Below are positions 7,676-16,502 of a stretch of DNA of 64,000 nt, piece by piece (positions within the stretch are counted from its first letter, which is position 1; each line of letters starts with the position of its first letter). Source of the stretch: Treponema sp. (lineage in GTDB: Bacteria; Spirochaetota; Spirochaetia; Treponematales; Treponemataceae); assembly GCA_017935745.1 (NCBI GenBank), contig JAGBGX010000010.1:1-64000 (forward strand), given 5' to 3'. The notes under the pieces were generated by a model that worked only from the letters and a program-made list of their open reading frames with translations, was not told the DNA's origin and did not search any database. The position numbers and the translations under genes are program-made.

Positions 7676-9049
7676 ATGAGTGTAAAAAAAGTGATTGCGG
7701 CATGTGCGGCTGCGGTTCTTGCGGCGGCTTCATTTTCTAGCTGTGTTGGGAAAGGAAGCGGAAAATCTGCGGGGGGGGGTAAAGAACTTCGTGTTTTTCT
7801 TTATATGAATGAGCATGAGCGTGCCGTCTATTCAAAAATGATTGAAGAATTTGAACAGAAGAAAGGATGCAAGGTTGACTTTCAGATTACGACTCAGGCT
7901 GAGTATGCAACAGCGCTTATAGGAATGATGACGAGCCGGGATTTTCCTGACGTTTTCTATGTCGGCCCGGAAACGGTGCGCGAATATGCACGTAACGGCT
8001 ATATTGCAGATCTGACACCGCTGCTTGACAAAGCGGGAATTTCTACTAACGACTTGCCGCAGGATGTTCTGAATATGTTCCGTTATAATGGAATCGTTTC
8101 TGGCTCGGGGAATCTGTATGCGCTCCCGAAAGATGCGTCTGTGTTTGCATATGCCTATAATAAGGAGCTGTTTGATGAGGCAGGAGTTGCTTATCCTGAT
8201 CCGCAGCATCCGTATACGTATGATGAATTTGTTGCTGTCTGCCAGAAGCTTACAAAAGACACGGATGGAGATGGCGAGACGGACCAGTGGGGCTGCGGAT
8301 TTGCAAATGCCTTCATGCTCTATCAATTTTTATGGTCGAACGGTGCTTCCTTTTTGAGCAATGATTGCCGAACTGTTGCCATTGACACACCTCAGTTCAA
8401 GGATGCTCTTCAGAAATTTGCGGATCTGACTCTGAAGTACAAGGTCACACCGACAGTGGCACAGGATGCATCCCTGGGAGTGTACCAGAGATGGCTTGCG
8501 GGTCAGGAAGCGTTTTATGCATGCGGAACGTGGGATGTTGCAGCCTTTATGGATGATGACACATTCCCGTTTGAGTGGGATTTGTGTGCTTACCCTACGC
8601 TTTCAACAGGAATTTCGTATACGTGGCTTGGAACAGTTGGATTTTGTATAGCAGAAACAAGCAAAAACAAAGATCTGGCACTTGAGTTCATAAACATGCT
8701 TTCTTCTGATGAACAGGGGCAGCGCTCTCTGTCTGGTATGACAGGGTCAGCGTCTGTTCAGCTTCCGAACCTTCAGTCGCTTGCAAGGGAATTTGCTGAA
8801 ATGGCCGCTTCAGGAAAAATCAATTATCCCAAGAATGTGGAAGTGTTCTTTAACTACCAGAACGGAACAGGAAAGTATGCCGGAAGAATGATGGAATCAA
8901 CTTATACTCCAAACAATGAATGGCTCGGTTATTTCTTTGAAGGCGTTGATAATGTTAAAAACGGCTCCATGACTGTAGACGAATATGTGAAGTCAGTCAA
9001 ACCGAGAATGCAGGAAGCACTTGACGAAGCATGGGTAAACGTCAATTAA
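7676..9049 (+). CDS. Carbohydrate ABC transporter substrate-binding lipoprotein (family 1)
   Basis: A 457-residue extracellular solute-binding protein of the maltose/oligosaccharide class. The signal peptide ends in the lipobox ASFSSC near residue 22, so the protein should be membrane-anchored. The mature domain begins ELRVFLYMNEHERAVYSKMIEEFEQKKG, then has DVFYVGPETVREYARNGYIADLTPLLDK and a C-terminal hinge typical of UgpB/MalE relatives. A run of nine G (7771-7779) encodes Ala-Gly-Gly-Gly just after the anchor; any length change not divisible by three would truncate the protein. GGAGG lies 4 nt before ATG 7676. It leads an operon with two permeases, GH43 enzymes and a regulator, so the ligand is probably arabino-oligosaccharide (inference). 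No ATPase gene accompanies it; a shared MsmK-type ATPase elsewhere is likely. Confidence 0.85.
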   Translation: MSVKKVIAACAAAVLAAASFSSCVGKGSGKSAGGGKELRVFLYMNEHERAVYSKMIEEFEQKKGCKVDFQITTQAEYATALIGMMTSRDFPDVFYVGPETVREYARNGYIADLTPLLDKAGISTNDLPQDVLNMFRYNGIVSGSGNLYALPKDASVFAYAYNKELFDEAGVAYPDPQHPYTYDEFVAVCQKLTKDTDGDGETDQWGCGFANAFMLYQFLWSNGASFLSNDCRTVAIDTPQFKDALQKFADLTLKYKVTPTVAQDASLGVYQRWLAGQEAFYACGTWDVAAFMDDDTFPFEWDLCAYPTLSTGISYTWLGTVGFCIAETSKNKDLALEFINMLSSDEQGQRSLSGMTGSASVQLPNLQSLAREFAEMAASGKINYPKNVEVFFNYQNGTGKYAGRMMESTYTPNNEWLGYFFEGVDNVKNGSMTVDEYVKSVKPRMQEALDEAWVNVN

Positions 9050-9066
9050 ACTGCCGTGCGTAGAGG

Positions 9067-9101
9067 ACAGCTTCCTGTTTTTAGGAAGCTGTCACTTTTT
9101 T
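9067..9101 (+). terminator. Intercistronic terminator between binding protein and permeases
   Basis: ACAGCTTCC (9067-9075) pairs perfectly with GGAAGCTGT (9084-9092), followed by a T6 run. The GGAGG of the next gene starts only 5 nt later. This is the same arrangement as at 4432-4479 and 32791-32848. Confidence 0.75.
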
Positions 9102-9117
9102 ATTCGGAGGCTGATTT

Positions 9118-10032
9118 ATGGCGGGCTGTACTAAGAAAAAAATGTCTAAGGCTGCGTTTTTGGAAAACTGCTGGGGCTTGTGTTTTGTGTTGCCTCCGTT
9201 TGCCGGTTTTCTGATTTTTATGGCATTTCCTATTGTGTTTGCGTTTGTCGCAAGCCTCACAACATGGAACGGAATAACAAGCATGGCAGACAGCTTTGTA
9301 GGGCTGAAAAATTATATACGGATTCTCACTGATGCGCGATTTTGGAAAGTTCTTTTTAACACAGTGATCTACATGATTGGAATTCCGATTGGAATGATTC
9401 TTTCTCTGCTAATTGCTGTGGGAATGAATAGGAAGATCAGAGGAATCAGAATTCTGAGGACGTTGTATTACATTCCTGTGATTTCATCGCTTGTTGCTGT
9501 TGCCATTCTATGGATGTGGGTTTTTAACTATGATTACGGTCTTTTGAATAGAATAATAATAACCCTCACAGGATTGCACGGCCCGAACTGGCTGGGCGAT
9601 GAATTCTGGGTAAAAGTGTCCATGATTATTTTTATGGTGTGGAAAGGCTTGGGAACTTCAATAATTCTCTATCTTGCAGGGTTGCAAAGCATTCCCCGGG
9701 ACTATTATGAGGCAGCAAGGATAGACGGAGCTTCCGCCTGGCAGATTTTCTGCCATATAACAATTCCGCTTATTTCTCCGGTTACATTCTATCTGCTTAT
9801 TATGGGGCTTATCGGAGGATTTCAGGTTTTTGTAGAAGTGCTTGTCATGGTTCCGAACGGCGGACTTAACTACAGTGCAGCAACGATTGTGTTTTATATG
9901 TATCAAAAGGCATTCGGGCAGCGGCAAATGGGATATGCTTCGGCAATGGCGTTCATTCTTGCGGTGATAATTTTTATAGTGACAGCCGTGAATTTCAAAG
10001 GACAAGACAAATGGGTCAATAAGATTGACTGA
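9118..10032 (+). CDS. Sugar ABC transporter permease (UgpA/MalF type)
   Basis: A 304-residue inner-membrane protein with six predicted membrane helices. The cytoplasmic EAA loop is well kept (YYEAARIDGASAWQIFCHITIPLISP, about residues 200-225); it docks on the ATPase. It should pair with the permease at 10044 to form the channel for the binding lipoprotein at 7676. The start ATG 9118 has GGAGG 7 nt upstream. The gene follows an intercistronic hairpin, so its expression is probably lower than that of the binding protein. Confidence 0.88.
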   Translation: MAGCTKKKMSKAAFLENCWGLCFVLPPFAGFLIFMAFPIVFAFVASLTTWNGITSMADSFVGLKNYIRILTDARFWKVLFNTVIYMIGIPIGMILSLLIAVGMNRKIRGIRILRTLYYIPVISSLVAVAILWMWVFNYDYGLLNRIIITLTGLHGPNWLGDEFWVKVSMIIFMVWKGLGTSIILYLAGLQSIPRDYYEAARIDGASAWQIFCHITIPLISPVTFYLLIMGLIGGFQVFVEVLVMVPNGGLNYSAATIVFYMYQKAFGQRQMGYASAMAFILAVIIFIVTAVNFKGQDKWVNKID

Positions 10033-10043
10033 TGGAGAAAATC

Positions 10044-10901
10044 ATGAGTAAAAAAGCGGTCTACAGAGAATATGCGGAAAAGCGGATTGATTCTTTTATC
10101 TTTTTTGTACTGGCAGCCGGAGCTGTTGCCATGGTGTTTCCGCTGGTTTATATGTTTTTAAGTTCCTTTATGACGAAGAATCAGATTCTTTCAGCTGATT
10201 TTTCCCTATTGCCAAAGCCATGGCGTTTTGGAAAATATTCTGAAGTCTTGAAAAAGCCGGAATTTATCCGCGGCATACGGAATTCACTGTTTGTGGCATT
10301 GCCTGTTCTTGCTGTGGGAAGCCTGACTTCGAGCCTTGCGGCATTTTCATTTGGAAAGCTCAAATTCCGCGGACGATCGAATATTTTCCTTGCACTTATT
10401 GCTACAATGATGATTCCATTTGCTGTTGTCATGGTTCCGCAGTACGTCATGTTTTCTAGATGGGGCTGGACAAACAGCCTGCTGCCGCTCATTATCCCTG
10501 GTTTTTTCGGCAATGTGAGTATGATTTTCTTTTTACGGCAGAATCTTTCGAGTATACCTGATTCGTTTGTAGAAGCTGCAAAAATTGATGGAATGGGATA
10601 CTTTCGGATGTATTACAGCATTTTTCTTCCGCTGATGAAAGGAGCTTTAATGACTCAGGTTATACTTTGGTTCATGGGAATTTGGAATGACTATCTTGCT
10701 CCGACAATTTTTATTCAGAAAGAGCGGTGGTTTACGCTGCAGGTTGTCATCCGTACATTCAATTCATATTATGCTGTGAACAGCGATTATCCGCTTATTA
10801 TGGCGGCTTCGGTTATTTCAATTTTACCTACGCTTCTTTTGTTTTTCTTTTTCCAAAGGTATATAATTGAATCTCTGGCAATTTCCGGAGTAAAAGGATA
10901 G
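10044..10901 (+). CDS. Sugar ABC transporter permease (UgpE/MalG type)
   Basis: A 285-residue permease with six membrane helices and the EAA loop FVEAAKIDGMGYFRMYYSIFLPLMKG around residues 180-205. It is the usual partner of the UgpA/MalF-type protein before it. An ATG at 10032 overlaps the upstream stop (TGATG), but GGAG lies 7 nt before ATG 10044, so I use the latter. The next gene, a GH43 enzyme, begins 2 nt after this stop, which ties transport and glycan cleavage into one transcript. Confidence 0.87.
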   Translation: MSKKAVYREYAEKRIDSFIFFVLAAGAVAMVFPLVYMFLSSFMTKNQILSADFSLLPKPWRFGKYSEVLKKPEFIRGIRNSLFVALPVLAVGSLTSSLAAFSFGKLKFRGRSNIFLALIATMMIPFAVVMVPQYVMFSRWGWTNSLLPLIIPGFFGNVSMIFFLRQNLSSIPDSFVEAAKIDGMGYFRMYYSIFLPLMKGALMTQVILWFMGIWNDYLAPTIFIQKERWFTLQVVIRTFNSYYAVNSDYPLIMAASVISILPTLLLFFFFQRYIIESLAISGVKG

Positions 10902-10903
10902 CG

Positions 10904-12268
10904 ATGGAAGCTCCGTTCCGTTTGAATGACACTGATGTCTCGGCAAATGCCGCGGCATGGTCTCATGATCCGTCCATGATGTATGATGGGCGGACAGGAC
11001 TATACTATTCTTATAGCACGGATGTGTTTCATCCGGAATGCGGATTGTGCGAAAAGAAAGGAATTCCTGTCCGCTCTTCCTTAGACTTGGTTCATTTTAA
11101 ATATGAAGGAACTGTTCTTTCTGCGGCTGCTGTCCGCCAGGCACAGGATAACGGAGCTTTCCCTGATACAGAAGGCTTTTGGGCGCCGTATGTTGAATTT
11201 TTTAACGGTGAATACCGGCTGTACTACTCCGCGACAAAATGCTTTGGAAGTTGCGAGTCGAAAATCTGGCTCGCAGTTTCTCAGTCTCCGCTTGGTCCGT
11301 TTGAAAACCGCGGCATAGTGATTGATACATGGAATGCAGACGGTATTGATTCTCCGAACGCGATAGATCCGCATGTCATTCATTTTGGCAAAAAATCGTA
11401 TATAGTATACGGATCTTTTTTCGGCGGAATTTTTATAAAGGAACTTAATTCAGAAACCGGATTTTCCAAGGATGCAAATCCCCGTGCCTATGGAAGCCGG
11501 ATTTCGAGGAAGCCGGAAGGAAGTCAGATAGATGGTCCGGAAGGTGCCTCTGTGATATTTGTTCCTGAAACAGGATATTTTTATCTTTTTCAGTCTTATG
11601 GATGGCTTGGAGATACGTATGATATCCGTGTAGGAAGAAGCCGGAGCATTATTGGTCCGTACACTGACTATAATGGAATATCTTTGAACGGAGAATCGCT
11701 GGGGCTGAAGATAGCAGGAAGCTATGCTTTTTCTGCATCAGATCCGTGCGTGAAAAAAGAAGGTGAATGGAAATGGGGTGGGTTCAGAGGTCCTGGACAT
11801 GGTGTTCCGTTTTTAGATCCTGTTTCGGGGAGCTATTTTTTTGTACATCATGTCAGGGATGGAGCTGAGTCAAACTGCACCGTGGATGACAAAGGACGGA
11901 AAACATGGAATGTTCATTACCTTTTTATCCGTCCGCTGTTTTTTATAAATGGATGGCCGGTTCTCGGACCAGAGCCATTTTGCGGAACAGTTTTTCCTGC
12001 AAGCATACATGAGACGTTTTTTTCTTCAGAGGAATTTTGGTCGCACAGGAATGCAATGGAACTGATTCAGTTTGAGTATGATGATAATTCTATGAGGCAT
12101 TCAGTAAAAAAAGTATGCAATCATTTGGAACAGTTTGCTGGGCAGTGTATTTTGTATGAATGCACTGACTTTGAAAACAGGGGAACAGCAGCTGTTGTCA
12201 CAGGAATAGACGGGCAGGGGATTGCATATTGGGGAAAATTTGTTTATCGTAACTCAATTATAAAATAA
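10904..12268 (+). CDS. GH43 glycoside hydrolase, arabinanase-like, no signal peptide
   Basis: A 454-residue five-bladed beta-propeller enzyme of glycoside hydrolase family 43. The three family acids can be placed: the general-base Asp in WSHDPSMMYD (about residue 22), the pKa-modulating Asp in NAIDPHV (about 151), and the acid Glu in DGPEGASVIF (about 212). The GFWAPYVEFFNGEYRLYYSA and YGSFFGGIFIKELN segments are typical of endo-alpha-1,5-L-arabinanases and close relatives. No signal peptide is seen, so it probably works in the cytoplasm on imported arabino-oligosaccharides. ATG 10904 follows AAAAGGATAGCG and lies 2 nt after the permease stop. Exact subfamily and exo/endo action are not settled. 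Confidence 0.8.
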   Translation: MEAPFRLNDTDVSANAAAWSHDPSMMYDGRTGLYYSYSTDVFHPECGLCEKKGIPVRSSLDLVHFKYEGTVLSAAAVRQAQDNGAFPDTEGFWAPYVEFFNGEYRLYYSATKCFGSCESKIWLAVSQSPLGPFENRGIVIDTWNADGIDSPNAIDPHVIHFGKKSYIVYGSFFGGIFIKELNSETGFSKDANPRAYGSRISRKPEGSQIDGPEGASVIFVPETGYFYLFQSYGWLGDTYDIRVGRSRSIIGPYTDYNGISLNGESLGLKIAGSYAFSASDPCVKKEGEWKWGGFRGPGHGVPFLDPVSGSYFFVHHVRDGAESNCTVDDKGRKTWNVHYLFIRPLFFINGWPVLGPEPFCGTVFPASIHETFFSSEEFWSHRNAMELIQFEYDDNSMRHSVKKVCNHLEQFAGQCILYECTDFENRGTAAVVTGIDGQGIAYWGKFVYRNSIIK

Positions 12269-12290
12269 ATGCTTTTATGATAGGTGAAAC

Positions 12291-13208
12291 ATGCTGCATA
12301 TACGAAATCTTGATGATGGATTAGAAATTTTCAAGACACTCGGTTCTGAAATCAGAATTGCTATTATAAAGCTGCTGCTTGAAAATAACGAAATAAGTAT
12401 GAATGAAATTGCTTTCAGGCTCGGCATAACAGGCGGTGCCTTGACAAATCATATAAAAAAGCTTGTGGACAGTGGACTTGTGCGCATTGCCATGAATCAG
12501 GGTAGCCACGGAAACAGAAAGCGATATTGTGTTACCGCTGAAAAAATTCTTGTTGAAATTGGATCAAAGACGGAAGAAGATACGTACACTACGGAAATTC
12601 CCGTAGGCCGCTATTCTGTATGTGAAGCTTTTCCGACTTGCGGACTTGCAACTTCAAAGATGCTCATTGGTAAAGTAGATGATCCAAGATGCTTTTCGTA
12701 TTCTGAGCACATTGACGCCCAGATTCTTTGGTTTACAAAAGGATATGTTGAATACTTTCTGCCGAATCAGCTTCCTGATGGAACGAAAATAGATCAGATT
12801 ACCATTTCATTTGAAATAAGCTCCGAAGCTCCCGGTATGAATAACGATTGGCCGTCTGATATTTCTTTCTTTTTAAATGACATGAAGATCGGAATGTGGA
12901 CAAGTCCCGGCGACTACGGAGATATACGCGGTATTTTTACGCCTGAATGGTGGTTTCAAAACTGGAACCAGTACGGTCTGCTGAAGATGCTTGTCATAAA
13001 CAGGAAAGGAACATTTATTGACGGTATGAAAATTTCAGATGTCAGTATCGGGCAGTTTTCCCTGAATTACAAAAGCACGCTGAAATTTAAATTTCAGGTT
13101 GAAGACAGTGCAAAAAATGTCGGCGGAATAACGCTGTTTGGAAGTGGATTTGGAAATTATAATCAAGACATAAAAGTCAGAATTTCGTACAGCCCCATAG
13201 AACTATAG
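12291..13208 (+). CDS. ArsR-like winged-helix regulator with a C-terminal beta-sandwich domain
   Basis: A 305-residue protein. Residues about 8-80 form an ArsR/SmtB-type winged helix: EIFKTLGSEIRIAIIKLL, then MNEIAFRLGITGGALTNHIKKLVDSGLV. No metal-binding cysteine pattern is present. The large C-terminal part (about residues 105-305) is rich in beta-strand and aromatic residues (WFTKGYVEYFLPN, TPEWWFQNWNQYG) and resembles a carbohydrate- or ligand-binding beta-sandwich seen in regulators placed beside GH43/GH51 genes (COG4189-like). It lies between two GH43 genes on the same strand and is the best candidate regulator of the arabinan genes. GGTGA lies before ATG 12291. Confidence 0.7.
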   Translation: MLHIRNLDDGLEIFKTLGSEIRIAIIKLLLENNEISMNEIAFRLGITGGALTNHIKKLVDSGLVRIAMNQGSHGNRKRYCVTAEKILVEIGSKTEEDTYTTEIPVGRYSVCEAFPTCGLATSKMLIGKVDDPRCFSYSEHIDAQILWFTKGYVEYFLPNQLPDGTKIDQITISFEISSEAPGMNNDWPSDISFFLNDMKIGMWTSPGDYGDIRGIFTPEWWFQNWNQYGLLKMLVINRKGTFIDGMKISDVSIGQFSLNYKSTLKFKFQVEDSAKNVGGITLFGSGFGNYNQDIKVRISYSPIEL

Positions 13209-13209
13209 T

Positions 13210-14667
13210 ATGAAGAAAAAACTTTTTTTTATCATAAACACAGTGTGTGAGATCTTTTTTTTGTCATGTTCGCGCCGTGGACCTCTGAAAGCAGCAGATC
13301 CTGTTTTAAAGGAATTCAGAGAAGTGTCTGTTCATGATCCGGCCGTTGTAAAAGGTGAAGACGGTTTTTATTATATATTTGGCTCCCATCTTGCTGTCGC
13401 AAAAAGCTCTGACTTGATGAACTGGGAATATGTCAATAAGGGAATTAAAAACAGCGGAAAAGTTATTCCGAATGTCCGTAGCGAGATGAGGGAAGCGTTT
13501 GAATGGTCAAAAAGCGCAACATTCTGGGCTCCTGATGTAATTTTTCTGAACGGAGCATACAAGATGTATTATTGCAATTGCAAGGGAAATGTTCCGCTTT
13601 CCTGTATTGGAATTGCATCTTCTGATTCTGTTGTCGGACCATACAAAAATGGAGGGCTTCTTTTAAAGTCAGGAATGGATGCATCTGTTCCTGATGAGGA
13701 CGGCAATTTATACCAGGCAGCATCAGATCCAAATGCAGTTGATCCGAATGTGTTTTTCAGCAGCGATGGAAGGCTGTGGATGATTTATGGATCTTATTCA
13801 GGCGGAATATATATAAAGGAACTGAATCCTGAAACAGGGCTTCCTCTGTTCCACGGATATGGAAAAAAGCTCCTTGGAGGAAATCATCTGCGCATTGAAG
13901 CTCCATACGTGATTTTCAATAGGGATACAGGGTATTATTATCTGTTTCTTTCGTTTGGCGGGCTTGACTCTTTCGGCGGATATAATATTCGCGTATGCAG
14001 GTCAAAAAATCCAGACGGTCCGTACAGTGATTCAGAGGGAAAAAAAATGACGGACTGCAAAGGAGCTGCCGGTTCGTTTTTTAGTGACACTGCGGCTGAG
14101 CGATTTGGAGCAAAACTCATAGGTGGATATAAATTTGTGTGGAAAGAAGGCGAAGAAGGAGAATGCCGGGCTGGTTTTCTTTCTCCTGGGCATAACTCCT
14201 GCTTTTTTCGGGAAGAGGACGGGTGCTATTTCATTATTCATCATACAAGATTTGAAGGGAAAGGAGAAAAGCACGAAGTGAGAGTGCGTCAGATGTTTTT
14301 TAATTCTAATGGCTGGCCTGTCCTTGCTCCGTACCGCTATGCGGGAGAAGCGATTGCGCCTTGCAGCCGTTCTGCGGTTCCGGGTGCCTACAAATTCATC
14401 AGCCATGGACGGGATATTTCTGCTGAGATGAAGCTTTCTTCAGAAATTAGACTTGAAAAGAATGGAAAGATACAAGGTGCTGTTTCTGGCGAATGGGAAC
14501 TGTATGGAGGATTCAGGATTGTACTTACAATTGACGGCAGCATGTATGACGGTGTTTTTTTGCGGCAGTGGGATGAAGATGGAAAAAAGTATGTCATGGT
14601 TTTTACTGCGCTGTGCGAAAAAACAGGTGTGTCTGTCTGGGGAAGCGGACTTGCCTGCGTAGAATAG
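13210..14667 (+). CDS. GH43 glycoside hydrolase, exported lipoprotein (endo-arabinanase-like)
   Basis: A 485-residue GH43 enzyme. The N-terminus MKKKLFFIINTVCEIFFLSC is a lipoprotein signal with Cys near residue 20, so the enzyme should be anchored outside the cytoplasm. Catalytic positions can be read as Asp in VHDPAVVKG (about 45), Asp in NAVDPNVFF (about 178) and Glu in RIEAPYVIF (about 235). The blade motif WAPDVIFLNGAYKMYYCN and the segment YGSYSGGIYIKELNPETG match the paralogue at 10904, so the two are relatives with different locations: one exported, one cytoplasmic. A C-terminal region after about residue 395 looks like the small beta-domain found on arabinanases. It starts 1 nt after the regulator's stop. 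Confidence 0.8.
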   Translation: MKKKLFFIINTVCEIFFLSCSRRGPLKAADPVLKEFREVSVHDPAVVKGEDGFYYIFGSHLAVAKSSDLMNWEYVNKGIKNSGKVIPNVRSEMREAFEWSKSATFWAPDVIFLNGAYKMYYCNCKGNVPLSCIGIASSDSVVGPYKNGGLLLKSGMDASVPDEDGNLYQAASDPNAVDPNVFFSSDGRLWMIYGSYSGGIYIKELNPETGLPLFHGYGKKLLGGNHLRIEAPYVIFNRDTGYYYLFLSFGGLDSFGGYNIRVCRSKNPDGPYSDSEGKKMTDCKGAAGSFFSDTAAERFGAKLIGGYKFVWKEGEEGECRAGFLSPGHNSCFFREEDGCYFIIHHTRFEGKGEKHEVRVRQMFFNSNGWPVLAPYRYAGEAIAPCSRSAVPGAYKFISHGRDISAEMKLSSEIRLEKNGKIQGAVSGEWELYGGFRIVLTIDGSMYDGVFLRQWDEDGKKYVMVFTALCEKTGVSVWGSGLACVE

Positions 14668-14670
14668 CCG

Positions 14671-15324
14671 CTATTCAAGCCGCTTTCCAGATTTTTCAAT
14701 GTCGCTGTCCGCTTCTTTCGGGAGATACTGCCGAAAAATATAAATAAAGATGTTTGAAGAGATATAGCAGTGAAGTCCTGCCCCACAGCATATCAGCAGG
14801 CCTATAAATGGTGGAAAAGTCAGTGCAAGCAGGGAAAAAGTTGCGCAAATGATCAGCAGAAATAGTGAAAGAAAAAAATGCTTGAATCCCATGATCAGAG
14901 CATTTTTTACATTGCGGAATATGCTGTTTTCAAATTTTGCAAGGATAGGAAAAATATAAAGGCATGTCAGAATATAGGGAACTAAAAAAACGGCGCAGGA
15001 TACTGTCATGCATTTTCCTGCAGCTCCCCCAATGCTTTTGCTGATTTGAAAATCTATAGCGAATAATATACCCAGGCATACAAGGAGCAGCCATAGAATA
15101 GTTCCCTGCCTGAAATTGTACTTGAATGAATACATAAAGTTTTTTGCAACGTATCCCTCTTCGGTACGGATTCGCTTCATCATAGCATAATACAGCGCAG
15201 TTGTGGAAGCTCCGATTGTAAATACCGGCAAGCTGCAAAAAAGCCATATAAAATGGAGTGTGACAATGTCTCCGATAAGGGAAAGCGTTTTAGAAAGCAG
15301 GCTGTCAGACGAAAACAGGCGCAT
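14671..15324 (-). CDS. DUF624 / YesL-family membrane protein
   Basis: A 217-residue integral membrane protein with about five hydrophobic segments. It fits the DUF624 family: SLIGDIVTLHFIWLFCSLPVFTIGASTTALYYAMMKRI in the first 50 residues and a YVAKNFMYSFKYNFRQGTILWL segment after it. DUF624 proteins such as YesL of Bacillus subtilis are encoded beside polysaccharide-uptake genes, but their role is not established. The start overlaps the stop of the GH43 gene at 15324 (TAATG), so the two are translationally coupled. It converges with the exported GH43 gene, with 3 nt between stops. Confidence 0.8.
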   Translation of the reverse strand: MRLFSSDSLLSKTLSLIGDIVTLHFIWLFCSLPVFTIGASTTALYYAMMKRIRTEEGYVAKNFMYSFKYNFRQGTILWLLLVCLGILFAIDFQISKSIGGAAGKCMTVSCAVFLVPYILTCLYIFPILAKFENSIFRNVKNALIMGFKHFFLSLFLLIICATFSLLALTFPPFIGLLICCGAGLHCYISSNIFIYIFRQYLPKEADSDIEKSGKRLE

Positions 15325-16286
15325 TACAGTACTGGCGAGTTTTTCTGAAGCACCGGGAAGCCGTTTTTATCCCACAAGATTCTTTTTATCAGCGTGTTCC
15401 TGTTTGGGTCATAGAGCGCCATGTCAAGATTCACTTCTGCATACGGCCGTGCATGATACACAAGCACATCGTCCTTTCCATCATGAGTGACAGTAAAACT
15501 GTTGTGTCCAGGTCCGAATATTCCAAATGATTCGTCCGTTGTAAAAACCGGCTTCTTTGCTTTTTTCCAGGAAACTGGATTGAGCAGATCGGCATTTTCG
15601 TCCGCATACAAAAGCCCTATGCAATATGATGCATCTGTTGCGCTTGCAGAAAACGTTATAAAAACTTTTCTGTTTCTGATCAGTACTGCCGGTCCTTCGT
15701 TCACTTTAAAGCCGTTGCATTCCCAGTCATATTCAGGAACTGAAAGAAGCGTCTGAGGCAGCTTGAGTGTATACGGATTATACATCTGTGCTATGTACAG
15801 CCGGGAATTTTCAGTCCTCTCTTTTGATTTTTGAGCCCAAACGGCATATAGGCTGCCTTTATGTGTAAAGACCGTTGTATCCAGCATGAATGAGTCCCAT
15901 TCAGCTTCAAGCCGTCCTTTTTCTTTCCATTCTCCACAGAATGGATCTTGAGAGCTGTTTTCCAGAATCCATGTACGTATGTACCACGGATCATGTACCT
16001 GCCCCGCAGCAAAATATATATACCATTTTCCGTCAATAAAATGAATTTCAGGAGCCCAGATATGCCAGCTCATAGGTCCGTCAGAATGCTTTCGCCAGAT
16101 AACTGCAGGCTCTGCATTTGCAAGTCCCTCCAGTGTCCAAGCTCGGCGCAGCTCTATTCGGTCGTATTCAGGAACAGAAGCAGTAAAATAGTAGTAGCCG
16201 TCTGTGTGTTTGTATATGAACGGATCTGCACGTTGCAAGATAAGCGGATTTTTTTCTCGATCAGGAGAAAAGTCAAGGTTAAACAT
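15324..16286 (-). CDS. GH43 exo-alpha-L-arabinofuranosidase-like enzyme
   Basis: A 320-residue single-domain GH43 protein without a signal peptide. Catalytic acids: Asp in LQRADPFIYKHTDGYYYF (about residue 21), Asp in DSFMLDTTVF (about 136) and Glu in KVNEGPAVLI (about 200). The GPGHNSFTVTHDGKDDVLVYHARPY segment and short overall length match the subfamily of exo-1,5-alpha-L-arabinofuranosidases and related enzymes (GH43_26-like). It would remove arabinose from imported oligomers. It is transcribed opposite to the main arabinan operon from its own promoter and coupled to the DUF624 gene. AGAGGA lies 6 nt or so before ATG 16286. Confidence 0.8.
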   Translation of the reverse strand: MFNLDFSPDREKNPLILQRADPFIYKHTDGYYYFTASVPEYDRIELRRAWTLEGLANAEPAVIWRKHSDGPMSWHIWAPEIHFIDGKWYIYFAAGQVHDPWYIRTWILENSSQDPFCGEWKEKGRLEAEWDSFMLDTTVFTHKGSLYAVWAQKSKERTENSRLYIAQMYNPYTLKLPQTLLSVPEYDWECNGFKVNEGPAVLIRNRKVFITFSASATDASYCIGLLYADENADLLNPVSWKKAKKPVFTTDESFGIFGPGHNSFTVTHDGKDDVLVYHARPYAEVNLDMALYDPNRNTLIKRILWDKNGFPVLQKNSPVL

Positions 16287-16314
16287 CTGAAATCCTCTTT
16301 TGATGTGATACTCT

Positions 16315-16344
16315 ATTATATCTCTTCCATATATAGTAAGTCAA
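16315..16344 (-). promoter_or_regulatory. Sigma-70 promoter for the GH43/DUF624 pair
   Basis: On the minus strand TTGACT (16344-16339), 18-bp spacer, perfect TATAAT (16320-16315). It predicts a leader of about 20 nt with an AGAGGA ribosome-binding site. Confidence 0.6.
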
Positions 16345-16418
16345 TTTGTTTAAGTTGCTTTCAGGCTTAAAAGCCGGGAGCTGTACCATGACAAAGCTGC
16401 CTGAATATGATATACTGA

Positions 16419-16502
16419 TTCGTGCGGAGGGTTTCATACCCCGATGCTTGCATCGTAATAAAGGGTATAAAACCCGACTGCAATACCTTATGAGAACAAC
16501 AA
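16419..16502 (+). repeat. Dispersed repeat, copy A
   Basis: It begins GATTCGTGCGGAGGG and ends CCTTATGAGAACAAC. It matches copy B (7399-7482, opposite strand) along both outer parts, and copy C (58546-58600) along its first 30 bp. Inside are complementary arms GGGTTTCATACCC-like and GGGTATAAAACCC. It sits between divergent genes, next to a perfect hairpin at 16498-16527. Confidence 0.7.
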
